This document shows positions 1 through 7,773 of a stretch of DNA of 10,404 bases, in pieces; position 1 is the stretch's first letter; every line of letters begins with the position of its first letter. Both the position numbers and the translations under genes were made by a program. The stretch is from an uncultured Collinsella sp. (GTDB lineage Bacteria > Actinomycetota > Coriobacteriia > Coriobacteriales > Coriobacteriaceae): the NCBI GenBank assembly GCA_900549245.1, contig URNQ01000044.1:1-10404 (forward strand), in the 5' to 3' direction. The notes under the pieces are model-generated. The model was not told the origin of the DNA, ran no database searches, and worked only from the letters and a program-made list of their open reading frames with translations.

Positions 1-1
1 C

Positions 2-526
2 CGCCGCACGTTTGCCGGCAACGAGCCCGTGCCCCCCCTGCCTATGGAAGACGTCGAGGTCGAGACCCCTATCACCACCGCAACGTTTAAGCAGCTCGCC
101 GGCAAGAAACTCGCCATCGTGCCCATCCTGCGTGCGGGCCTTGGCATGGTCGACGGCATCCTCGACCTGGTGCCCTCCGCTCGCGTGGGCCACATCGGCA
201 TGGAGCGCGACGAGGTCACCCACGAGCCGCACGAGTATTACTGCAAGATGCCCAAGGATATCGACCAGCGCATCTGCCTGGTCGTCGACCCCATGCTCGC
301 CACGGGCGGTTCGGCCGAGATGGCCATCAGCTACCTGCGCGGGCGCGGTGTCAAGGACATCCGCATGCTGTGCATCGTCGCGGCCCCCGAGGGCCTCAAG
401 TCGCTGACCGAGAAGGATCCCGATGTACATATCTATACCTGCGCCATCGACGACCATCTCAACGAGGCTGCCTACATCGTTCCCGGCCTCGGCGACGCCG
501 GCGACCGCATCTACGGCACGCTCTAG
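2..526 (+). CDS. upp: Uracil phosphoribosyltransferase, 5'-truncated by the window edge
   Basis: Cytoplasmic pyrimidine salvage enzyme that converts uracil and PRPP to UMP and pyrophosphate. 174 residues are visible; the family is usually about 208, so roughly 35 N-terminal residues lie outside the window. Visible hallmarks in order are PILRAGLGM (from base 122), the PRPP-binding loop DPMLATGGS (287-313), a VAAPEG segment, and the C-terminal uracil-site motif PGLGDAGD (482-505) followed by RIYGTL and a TAG stop. The frame is open to the left edge, so an internal GTG at 29 is not the real start. The gene lies upstream of the ATP synthase operon, as in Bacillus subtilis. The 280-base gap to the next gene, with its own promoter candidate, suggests a separate transcription unit. 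Identification is secure from the motifs. Confidence 0.97.
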   Translation, partial: RRTFAGNEPVPPLPMEDVEVETPITTATFKQLAGKKLAIVPILRAGLGMVDGILDLVPSARVGHIGMERDEVTHEPHEYYCKMPKDIDQRICLVVDPMLATGGSAEMAISYLRGRGVKDIRMLCIVAAPEGLKSLTEKDPDVHIYTCAIDDHLNEAAYIVPGLGDAGDRIYGTL

Positions 527-567
527 TCGCTGGGCTAAACGGCCGCGGCTGCAAATACGAAGAAACG

Positions 568-602
568 GTGCGCGCGGACGAACAAAAGGCGACCGCGCGC
601 AC
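568..602 (+). repeat. Perfect 10-bp inverted repeat downstream of upp
   Basis: GTGCGCGCGG at 568-577 is the exact reverse complement of CCGCGCGCAC at 593-602, with a 15-base loop. A G-T pair could extend the stem by one. No run of T follows on the plus strand (next bases are TCCTGTTAAC), so it is not a textbook intrinsic terminator. It starts 42 bases after the upp stop and could be a U-tract-less 3' end for upp or a dyad protein-binding site. The structure is seen directly; its role is unknown. Confidence 0.5.
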
Positions 603-700
603 TCCTGTTAACGGACGTTTTGCCCTGCAGGGTTCGAGAAAAACGTATTACCGTACCTGCGGCATAAAGAAGGTCTTAAGAAAACGAACAGGTGCGTATT

Positions 701-719
701 AACCGATGCTTTTTCGGTT
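701..719 (+). promoter_or_regulatory. Short hairpin or dyad at the atp promoter -35
   Basis: AACCGA (701-706) and TCGGTT (714-719) form a perfect 6-bp dyad with a 7-base spacer. Its right arm overlaps the first bases of the proposed -35 element at 718-723. This placement would suit a regulator binding site. It lies upstream of the proposed transcription start, so it would act as DNA rather than as leader RNA. A six-base dyad can also occur by chance. Confidence 0.3.
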
Positions 720-745
720 GTACTTTAGCGATTGGCTCGTACAAT
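718..745 (+). promoter_or_regulatory. Candidate promoter of the atp operon
   Basis: A near-consensus -10 element TACAAT lies at 740-745, 16 bases downstream of a weak -35-like TTGTAC at 718-723. It sits in the relatively AT-rich part of the upp-atp gap, about 60 bases before the first gene of the operon, and predicts a start near 752-754. The -10 matches five of six consensus bases; the -35 matches only TTG. No better candidate was seen between 527 and 806. Confidence 0.5.
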
Positions 746-806
746 AGTCACCAATGTTTGGCGGGAACTGTTCTGTGAAGCGTTAAAAAGGAAAGTGAGG
801 ACGCCA

Positions 807-1118
807 GTGTTTCAGATAGCCGATCTGCTCGCTATCGTTGCAGGCGCCATCGCGGGCGCAATTGCCTTCCTTCCCTTTGTCTTTACGCTCAAGCCGGTTC
901 TTGACGATAAGCAGAATGCGGACATGCTCAAGGGTATGGTGAGTCTGGCGGTCTCGGCAATCGCCCTGCTCGTCTTTACCTTGGTTGTGTTTGTGTTGTT
1001 CGGAGAGGCATTTCGCATGTTCCTCCTGGGCGAGGCGATCGGCTTCGTGGCCTTTATGGCTGCCTGCACGGTTCGTGTCGTCAAGGCGCTGCGAGATCCT
1101 CATGAGGTCGAAAGGTAA
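807..1118 (+). CDS. Small membrane protein in the atpI position
   Basis: A 103-residue hydrophobic protein immediately upstream of atpB, where atpI (ATP synthase subunit I, linked to Mg2+ handling or c-ring assembly) is found in many bacteria. Three membrane segments are predicted by eye at about residues 7-28, 43-65 and 69-91, with a charged loop (DDKQNADMLKG) after the first and a basic/acidic C-terminus. The GTG start at 807 is chosen because GTGAGG lies 6 bases upstream and because the longer in-frame TTG start at 732 would fall inside the promoter candidate. The stop is 3 bases before atpB, so the two are co-transcribed. No signature residues secure the AtpI family, so the name rests on position, size and topology. 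It could be an unrelated small membrane protein. Confidence 0.75.
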   Translation: MFQIADLLAIVAGAIAGAIAFLPFVFTLKPVLDDKQNADMLKGMVSLAVSAIALLVFTLVVFVLFGEAFRMFLLGEAIGFVAFMAACTVRVVKALRDPHEVER

Positions 1119-1121
1119 GTC

Positions 1122-1920
1122 GTGGAAATTTTTGAAAAGCTGCCTGATGAGATTAATCATCTGGTCAGCGAGTTCAGCTCCACCCCTGTCGTGGGCGATC
1201 TGAGCTGCGGCATCACGCAGTACTCGTTTTGGCTGATCGTCTCCACGATCGTGCTCCTGATCGTCCTGGCCGTGTTCAAGAAGAAGCAGACCCTGGTCCC
1301 CAAGGGCTTCTTCGTCAACGGTTTCGAGTACATCATCGAGTACGTCGAGAACGATATCGGCAAGGGCGTCGTGGGTGAGAACTGGAAGAAGCACTTCCCG
1401 TTCCTGTGCTCGCTTTTCCTGTTCATCCTGATCAATAACATGATCGGCCTGATTCCGGGAATGAAGCCCGGCACCGGCGCAATCGGCTCCACCGCCGCGC
1501 TCGCCATCTTCGCCTTCGTGTACTTCATCTACTACGGATGCAAGGCTCACGGCGTGATCGGCTACATCAAGAGCCTCGCCCCGCAGGGCGTAAGCTTCCC
1601 GATGAACGTGCTTGTGTGGGTCGTCGAGCTTTTCTCGACCTTCCTGCGTCTCATCACGCTTGCCGTCCGTCTGTTCTGCAACATGTTCGCAGGACACGTG
1701 GTCATGTGGAGCCGACGTGGCGAGCATGTTCATGCAGCCGCTACTTCAGCAGGTTTCCGCGGCCCACGCCGTTGGCGCCCTGCCTTCGCTAGCCTGGCTT
1801 GCCATCCTCATCCTGATCTATGCGATCGAGCTTGTGGTCGGCGCCATCCAGGCTTACGTCTTCACGGTCCTTACCGCCGTGTATGTCTCCGAGGCAGAGG
1901 AGGTCGCGGAGGAGGAGTAG
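1122..1920 (+). CDS. atpB: ATP synthase Fo subunit a, frame broken near 1707-1717
   Basis: Subunit a forms the two proton half-channels beside the c-ring. GTG start at 1122 with AAAGG 6 bases upstream. Frame one is good subunit a through residue 195: early helices, FPMNVLVWVVELFSTF, then the essential arginine in VRLFCNMFAGH (Arg183, equivalent to E. coli Arg210). At about 1707-1717 the family sequence moves to the +1 frame, which continues with ASMFMQPLLQQ, a helix, and VVGAIQAYVFTVLTAVY (with the conserved Gln) to a TAG at 1918-1920. Removing one base restores about 265 residues, a normal length. Without correction, frame one runs to 2015 in Arg/Pro/His-rich sequence with no subunit-a character, losing the last helices. 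Causes could be a sequencing or assembly error, a real mutation, or, less likely, recoding. Family identity is secure; intactness is not. Confidence 0.93.
1707..1717 (+). other. Probable frameshift site in atpB
   Basis: Upstream of here the codon phase starting at 1122 encodes the conserved Arg helix ending GHVVM (M codon at 1704). Downstream, the phase shifted by +1 encodes ASMFMQPLLQQ and the final helix. One extra base, or two missing bases, between about 1707 and 1717 explains it. Dropping T1707 would give VVMGADVASMFM, but other positions fit equally well. No stop codon or classic slippery heptamer is present. Confidence 0.85.
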
Positions 1921-2032
1921 CCTTCCGCTCGCGCCTTAAAGGTAAGCAATTCGTTAAACCGCCGGTGCCCGTACCCATGGAGCCCGGCAGTTATAAAAAA
2001 GGTTATCCTGCGTGAAATAAGACACGCACGAC

Positions 2033-2047
2033 AAAGGAGGAATCGTG
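2033..2047 (+). promoter_or_regulatory. Strong ribosome binding site and GTG start of atpE
   Basis: AAAGGAGG at 2033-2040 is the strongest Shine-Dalgarno sequence in the operon, 4 bases before the GTG start at 2045. An in-frame TAA at 2018 rules out a distant upstream start. Strong initiation fits the need for roughly ten c subunits per complex. The 124-base gap from the atpB stop is the longest inside the operon and otherwise holds only weak hairpin potential (GCCGG 1961-1965 with CCGGC 1984-1988). Confidence 0.75.
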
Positions 2048-2239
2048 GGAGTTATCGGTTACGGTCTCGGTGTTATCGGCGCTGGTCTTGCTATCGGCCT
2101 GTCTGCTCTGGGTGCTACGGGTGCTATGGCCCGTCAGCCTGAGGTCCAGGGCCGCGTGTTCACCGTCTTCATCATGGGCTCCGCCTTCGGCGAGGCTCTG
2201 GCTCTGATCGGCTTCGTTGTCGCGCTGATCGTTAAATAG
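2045..2239 (+). CDS. atpE: ATP synthase Fo subunit c (proteolipid)
   Basis: Subunit c forms the rotating membrane ring that carries ions past subunit a. At 64 residues it is short for the family (E. coli 79, Bacillus about 70); the missing residues are at the N-terminus, while the core aligns without gaps. It is a two-helix hairpin: a glycine-rich helix (about 5-28), the polar loop ARQPE with R30-Q31-P32, and a second helix with the ion-binding carboxylate Glu50 in GSAFGEALAL. Known Na+-type rings have a Gln on helix 1 and Ser-Thr after the Glu; here the matching positions are Ile17 and Ala51-Leu52, so H+ coupling is predicted. It starts with GTG behind a very strong ribosome binding site, and atpF begins 15 bases after its stop. 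Confidence 0.97.
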   Translation: MGVIGYGLGVIGAGLAIGLSALGATGAMARQPEVQGRVFTVFIMGSAFGEALALIGFVVALIVK

Positions 2240-2254
2240 CACGGAGCGTCAAGT

Positions 2255-2857
2255 ATGAATCTTTCATCCCAGAAGAGCGCGATCGCACTCTCCGCGTCCG
2301 CGGCCGCGCTGCTCATGCCGGTTTCCGCGTTCGCTGAGGACGGCGCTGCCGGTGCGGACATCCTCATCCCTAAGATGGCGGAGTTCATCCCGGCGCTTAT
2401 CGCCTTCCTGATTATCTGGATCGTGCTGGCCAAGGTCGCCCTGCCGGGCATCATGAAAACCATGGAGGAGCGCGGCAAGAAGATCGAGGAGAGCCTCGAC
2501 GAGGCCGAGAAGACCAAGCAGGAGGCTATCGCCAAGCGCGCTGAGTCCGACTCGATCGTCACCGACGCCCGTCGTCAGGCTGCCGACATCGTTCTCGAGG
2601 CCCGTAAGGACGCCGAGTCCGAGCGCGCCCGTATCATCGAGGCTGCTCACAAGGAGGCCGAGGAGATCATCGCCAAGGCCCATACGACCGTCGAGGACGA
2701 GCGCAAGTCCATTTACGCCGGTGCCGCGAGCTCCATCGCCGACCTGTCCGTTGCCGTCGCCACCAAGATCGTGGGCGAGGCACTCGAGGACGATGCCGAG
2801 CAGAAGAAGCTCATCGAGCGCTACATCCAGGAAGCAGGTAGCCTGAATGCCGACTAG
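2255..2857 (+). CDS. atpF: ATP synthase Fo subunit b (peripheral stalk)
   Basis: Subunit b is the elastic stator linking subunit a in the membrane to delta/alpha on F1. 200 residues, against about 156-170 in many bacteria. Residues 1-27 look like a cleavable signal peptide: a Lys, a hydrophobic Ala/Leu run, then PVSAFA before EDG. The expected membrane anchor follows at about 43-62 (FIPALIAFLIIWIVLAK) with PGIMKTMEERGKKIEESL, then a long Ala/Glu/Lys/Arg coiled coil (about 68-150) and a C-terminal delta-binding region (AVATKIVGEAL). ATG start with GGAG 8 bases upstream. Its last 11 bases overlap the start of atpH, which suggests translational coupling. The N-terminal extension is its unusual feature. 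Confidence 0.96.
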   Translation: MNLSSQKSAIALSASAAALLMPVSAFAEDGAAGADILIPKMAEFIPALIAFLIIWIVLAKVALPGIMKTMEERGKKIEESLDEAEKTKQEAIAKRAESDSIVTDARRQAADIVLEARKDAESERARIIEAAHKEAEEIIAKAHTTVEDERKSIYAGAASSIADLSVAVATKIVGEALEDDAEQKKLIERYIQEAGSLNAD

Positions 2858-3323
2858 CCGCTATCAGGACAAGGTGCTCGAGACCTACGCGCGCTCCCTT
2901 CTGGAAGCCGCTAAGGCCGAGAACCATGTGTTCGAGGACCTCGAGATGATCGAGCGCTTGGCTTCCGCCAGCCCCGAGATCATCGCCGTGCTCGACACCA
3001 TGTCCAAGCGCGACCAGCTCGACCTTCTTCCCAAGGTGGCAGCTGCCTTTAAGTATGTTGCCGAGGAAGACGAGGATGTAGTGGGCGTGACCGTCACCAC
3101 GGCGATCCCGCTCGACGACGAGCTGCGTCAAACCATCACTAAGAAATGCGAGCAGGACTTCGGCCGCAAGGTATTCCTTATCGAGCAGGTTGACCCGTCT
3201 ATCGTGGGCGGCCTGGTGCTCGAGGCCCGCGGCGAGCGTCGTGACATTTCCGTCAAGACGCAGCTGCGCATCGCGCAGGAGACCCTCGCAAACTCTGCTA
3301 ATTCGTACGGAGGTGAAGCCTAA
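2847..3323 (+). CDS. atpH: ATP synthase F1 subunit delta
   Basis: Delta caps the F1 head and binds the C-terminus of the b dimer, completing the stator. 158 residues, somewhat shorter than E. coli delta (177). The N-terminal helical bundle begins with the typical YARSLLEAAKAEN and continues through MIERLASASPEI. The C-terminal part carries the family ending: an EQVDPSIVGGLVLEARGERR segment followed by DISVKTQLRIAQETL. Its ATG lies inside the end of atpF (11-base overlap), and its TAA shares one base with the ATG of atpA (TAATG at 3321-3325), so translation is probably coupled in both directions. The atpA ribosome binding site GGAGGT (3309-3314) lies within the last codons. Confidence 0.95.
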   Translation: MPTSRYQDKVLETYARSLLEAAKAENHVFEDLEMIERLASASPEIIAVLDTMSKRDQLDLLPKVAAAFKYVAEEDEDVVGVTVTTAIPLDDELRQTITKKCEQDFGRKVFLIEQVDPSIVGGLVLEARGERRDISVKTQLRIAQETLANSANSYGGEA

Positions 3324-4921
3324 TGTCCGAAACCCTCAATGCCCAGGATATCGCCAAGAAACTGCAGGAGCAGCTCACGAGCCTCTCCGCGACGGTCGAT
3401 ACGCATGAGGTTTCAACGGTCGACGAGGTAGGCGACGGCATCGCGCGCGTCTCCGGCCTCAAGAGCGCCATGGCAGGCGAGCTTCTGGAGTTCAAGAGCT
3501 CCGATACCGGTGAGACCGTCTTCGGCCTTGCCCAGAACCTTGACCGTGACGAGGTCGGCGCCGTTCTGTTCGGTGCCGTCGACTCCATCAAGGAAGGCGA
3601 CGAGTGCCGCACCACTGGCCGCATTATGGATATCCCCGTGAGCCGTGCCATGCTCGGCCGCGTCGTCAATCCGCTCGGCCAGCCCATCGACGGCTTGGGC
3701 GACATCGTCGCCACGCACCGTCGCCCCATCGAGTTCAAGGCTCCCGGCGTCATCGATCGTACCCCGGTGTGCGAGCCGGTTCAGACCGGTCTGCTCGCTA
3801 TCGACTCCATGGTGCCTATTGGCCGCGGTCAGCGTGAGCTCATCATCGGCGACCGTAAGACCGGTAAGACCGCCATCGCCATCGACGCTATCCTCAACCA
3901 GCGCGGCAAGGGCATGGTCTGCATCTATGTCGCCATCGGCCAGAAGGCCTCCACGGTTGCCAACATCCGCGAGACCCTCGCTCAGCACGGTGCGCTCGAC
4001 TACACCATCATCGTTTCGGCCACCGCTGCCGATTCCGCCCCTATGCAGTACATCGCGCCTATGGCCGGTGCCGCTATCGGCGAGTTCTTCATGTACAACG
4101 GCGAGGACGGCAAGCCCGCCAGCGAGACCAACCCCGGCGGCCACGTGCTCGTCATCTACGACGACCTGTCCAAGCAGGCTGTGGCCTACCGTCAGATGTC
4201 GCTGACGCTGCATCGTCCGCCCGGACGCGAGGCCTATCCTGGCGACATCTTCTACCTGCACTCTCGTCTGCTCGAGCGTGCCGTCAAGATGTCCAAGAAG
4301 AACGGTTACGGCTCCATGACGGCTCTTCCGATCATCGAGACCCAGGACGGCGACGTCTCGGCCTACATTCCGACCAACGTCATTTCCATTACCGATGGTC
4401 AGATCTACCTGCAGTCCGAGCTCTTCTTCCAGGGTCAGCGCCCGGCAGTCGACGTGGGCATCTCCGTGTCCCGCGTCGGTGGCGATGCGCAGACCAAGGC
4501 AATGAAGCAGGTCGCCGGCAACCTCCGTCTGGACCTCGCTTCGTACCAGGAGCTCGCCGGCTTTACGCAGTTCGGCTCCGACCTCGACGAGGCTACTCAG
4601 AAGCAGCTGACCCATGGTGCTCGCATGACCGAGCTCCTGAAGCAGCCGCGTTACAAGCCGTTTGAGGTTGGCGAGCAGATCGTTACGCTGTTCGCTGGCA
4701 ACGAGGGCTTCCTGGATGACCTGGAGATCGCCGACGTGCTGCCCTTCCGTGCCGAGCTCATCGAGTACATGGACAATGGCTTTGGTTCGCTGCTCGACAA
4801 GGTTCGCGCCAAGAAGATCGATGATGACACCAAGGCTGAGCTCTTGCGCGTCATCGGCGACTTCAAACAGCAGTTCATGGCCAAGCACCATTCGGATGTT
4901 TCTGGATCAGAGGAGAACTAA
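3323..4921 (+). CDS. atpA: ATP synthase F1 subunit alpha
   Basis: Alpha alternates with beta in the F1 hexamer and carries the non-catalytic nucleotide sites. 532 residues, slightly longer than E. coli (513). Domains in order: N-terminal beta-barrel with GDGIARVSGL and GEL.EF; nucleotide-binding domain with Walker A GDRKTGKT (residues 176-183), IYVAIGQKAST, and HVLVIYDDLSKQAVAYRQMS; SVSRVGGDAQTKAM with the catalytic-site arginine finger Arg384; then the helical C-terminal domain. ATG start 8 bases after GGAGGT. No damage is seen; the conserved motifs are intact. The gap to atpG is 5 bases and holds part of its translation-start region (AGGAG at 4911-4915). Confidence 0.99.
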   Translation: MSETLNAQDIAKKLQEQLTSLSATVDTHEVSTVDEVGDGIARVSGLKSAMAGELLEFKSSDTGETVFGLAQNLDRDEVGAVLFGAVDSIKEGDECRTTGRIMDIPVSRAMLGRVVNPLGQPIDGLGDIVATHRRPIEFKAPGVIDRTPVCEPVQTGLLAIDSMVPIGRGQRELIIGDRKTGKTAIAIDAILNQRGKGMVCIYVAIGQKASTVANIRETLAQHGALDYTIIVSATAADSAPMQYIAPMAGAAIGEFFMYNGEDGKPASETNPGGHVLVIYDDLSKQAVAYRQMSLTLHRPPGREAYPGDIFYLHSRLLERAVKMSKKNGYGSMTALPIIETQDGDVSAYIPTNVISITDGQIYLQSELFFQGQRPAVDVGISVSRVGGDAQTKAMKQVAGNLRLDLASYQELAGFTQFGSDLDEATQKQLTHGARMTELLKQPRYKPFEVGEQIVTLFAGNEGFLDDLEIADVLPFRAELIEYMDNGFGSLLDKVRAKKIDDDTKAELLRVIGDFKQQFMAKHHSDVSGSEEN

Positions 4922-4926
4922 GCCCC

Positions 4927-5834
4927 ATGGCCAACCTTCGCGACATTAAGAAGCGAATCTCCTCGGTTACCACGACCAAGCAGATCACGCGCACGATGGA
5001 GATGGTCTCTACGGCCAAGATCCGTCGTGCCCTCGATCGCTCCAAGCAGGCCGAGCCCTATAAGGAGGCGCTGACCGACGTCATGTTGACGGTCGCCGGC
5101 GACGCCTCCTGTTCGGGCACCGATCCCATGCTGCAGAAGCATGAGAGCGTCAAGCATGGCCTGATTGTCGTTATTGCCTCGGACCGCGGCCTTGCCGGCG
5201 GTTTCAATACGACGGTGGAGCGCACGGCCGAAAAGCTCGCCGCTTCTTGGGCGAACGACGGCATCGAGTGCGAGATCATCGCGTGTGGGCGTAAGCCGGC
5301 CACGTATTTCCGTGACCGCGCAAACGTTGTCATGCACTTTGAGGGCAACTCCTCTGAGCCCGATTTCAATCAGGCCCGCATGATCTCCTCTCATATCTGC
5401 GATGCGTATCGTGCCGGTGAGCTTGACCGTGTCGAGCTTGTCTACCACCACGCCAAGAACCGCGTGGATCAGGAGCTTCGCGTCGAGCATCTGTTGCCGC
5501 TCGACCCCGAGATGATCGCTATGGCCCACGGTCCGCGTAAGAACGAGACCGACGCCCCTAAGCGCATCTCGTCCACGTTCGAGTTCGTGCCCTCTCCCGA
5601 GCATGTTCTCGGCAAGCTTGTGCCGTCTTATATCCTGACGGTCATCTACCAGGCCCTGATCGATTCGGCGGCTGCCGAGCAGGGTGCACGCCGCAAGGCC
5701 ATGCACTCCGCGACGGAAAACGCCACCGCGATCATCTCGACCCTTACCCGCACGTATAGTCGCGTGCGCCAGGCTTCGATTACGACCGAGATTAACGAGA
5801 TCGTCGGCGGAGCCTCAGCATTGGAGGAACAGTA

Positions 5835-5835
<1 letters not shown>
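4927..5835 (+). CDS. atpG: ATP synthase F1 subunit gamma (central shaft)
   Basis: Gamma is the rotating shaft that couples c-ring rotation to catalysis in the alpha3beta3 head. 302 residues, a normal to slightly long length (E. coli 287). The N-terminal helix has the family start LRDIKKRISSV followed by TKQITRTMEMVSTAK; the middle Rossmann-like domain has VVIASDRGLAGGFN; the C-terminal helix has ARRKAMHSATENATAI and ends RQASITTEINEIVGGASAL. ATG at 4927 with AGGAG 11 bases upstream. The TAA overlaps the ATG of atpD by one base (TAATG at 5833-5837), and the atpD ribosome binding site GGAGG (5823-5827) is inside this gene. Confidence 0.98.
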
Positions 5836-7289
<1,454 letters not shown>

Positions 7290-7292
7290 GTT

Positions 7293-7685
7293 ATGCGTAT
7301 CCGCATCGTGTGCCCCGTGAGCTGCGCCTATGAGGGCGACGCTGCGTTTGTGTCGATTCCGTCCACGGATGGCGAGTTTGGCGTCCTGCCTGCTCACTCC
7401 AGCGAGATCTGCACGATCGACCGCGGCTACGTTCGCGTTTCCGATAAGGCCATGGGCACTGTCGACCACACGTTTGCCGTGGCCGGCGGTTATGCCCAGG
7501 TTGCGGACGATGTCGTGACCGTTCTCGCCGAGCGCGCTTGCGATTTGGCGACTGTCGATGCCGACAAGCTTAAAGCTGATATTCAAGGTTTTGAAGAGAA
7601 GCTGGGTAATTTGTCGGAGGATGATGCACGCCGCGCCTACCTCTATAATGAAATCGCATGGTGTAAGCTCAAGCTTGCCCAATAG
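7293..7685 (+). CDS. atpC: ATP synthase F1 subunit epsilon
   Basis: Epsilon binds the foot of gamma and can inhibit ATP hydrolysis through its C-terminal helices. 130 residues, a usual length. The N-terminal beta-sandwich has the family pattern YEGDAAFVSIPSTDGEFGVL followed by PAHSSEICTI and later FAVAGGYAQVADDVVTVLAE. The C-terminal helical part (about 88-130) includes ADKLKADIQGFEEKL and ends KLKLAQ. ATG at 7293, 3 bases after the beta stop, with GGGGGAG (7277-7283) as ribosome binding site inside atpD. It is the last gene of the operon; a strong terminator follows 36 bases after the stop. Confidence 0.96.
   Translation: MRIRIVCPVSCAYEGDAAFVSIPSTDGEFGVLPAHSSEICTIDRGYVRVSDKAMGTVDHTFAVAGGYAQVADDVVTVLAERACDLATVDADKLKADIQGFEEKLGNLSEDDARRAYLYNEIAWCKLKLAQ
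7644..7649 (+). promoter_or_regulatory. Candidate internal -10 element for murA
   Basis: A perfect TATAAT lies within the end of atpC (encoding part of LYNE). Seventeen bases upstream is only a poor -35 match, ATGATG (7621-7626). A start near 7656 would give murA a leader of about 118 bases that includes the terminator hairpin. The match is striking in GC-rich sequence but could be a coding coincidence. Confidence 0.25.
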
Positions 7686-7721
7686 TCAAACGATTTAGCG
7701 TTCGACCATTTGCGAACACAT

Positions 7722-7760
7722 CATGCCCGGGATGGCCCAGCCACCCCGGGCATGCTTTTT
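7722..7760 (+). terminator. Intrinsic terminator of the atp operon
   Basis: CATGCCCGGG (7722-7731) pairs perfectly with CCCGGGCATG (7745-7754). After one A/C mismatch, TGGC/GCCA (7733-7736 with 7740-7743) extends the stem around a CCA loop. A C and five Ts (7756-7760) follow. This is a classic GC-rich hairpin plus U-tract, correctly placed after atpC. It is only 13 bases from the murA start codon. Confidence 0.93.
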
Positions 7761-7773
7761 GAAAGGGTAGACC

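Noticed and set aside
732..806. Upstream TTG start at 732 for the small membrane protein
   Set aside because: It lies between the proposed -35 and -10 elements and has no Shine-Dalgarno. The GTG at 807 is well placed after GTGAGG, and the hydrophobic protein begins there.
1707..1717. Programmed +1 frameshift in atpB as a deliberate control mechanism
   Set aside because: No stop codon at the shift point, no known slippery heptamer and no obvious downstream structure were seen, and such recoding is not known for atpB. Error or mutation is simpler.
783..1733. A 316-codon minus-strand frame opposite the atpI-position gene and atpB
   Set aside because: Asp/His/Glu/Arg-rich antisense artefact of hydrophobic membrane-protein codons on the plus strand.
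1726..1920. Split subunit a with the second half started independently at ATG 1726
   Set aside because: The nearest purine-rich stretch (GGAG, 1708-1711) is about 14 bases away, and a separately inserted final helix pair would be unprecedented for this family.
1977..2015. 12-codon peptide frame before atpE
   Set aside because: There is no ribosome binding site; it is simply the out-of-frame tail of the frameshifted atpB reading.
3413..4891. A 492-codon open frame on the minus strand opposite atpA
   Set aside because: Shadow of atpA codon bias, with no recognisable domain and no ribosome binding site.
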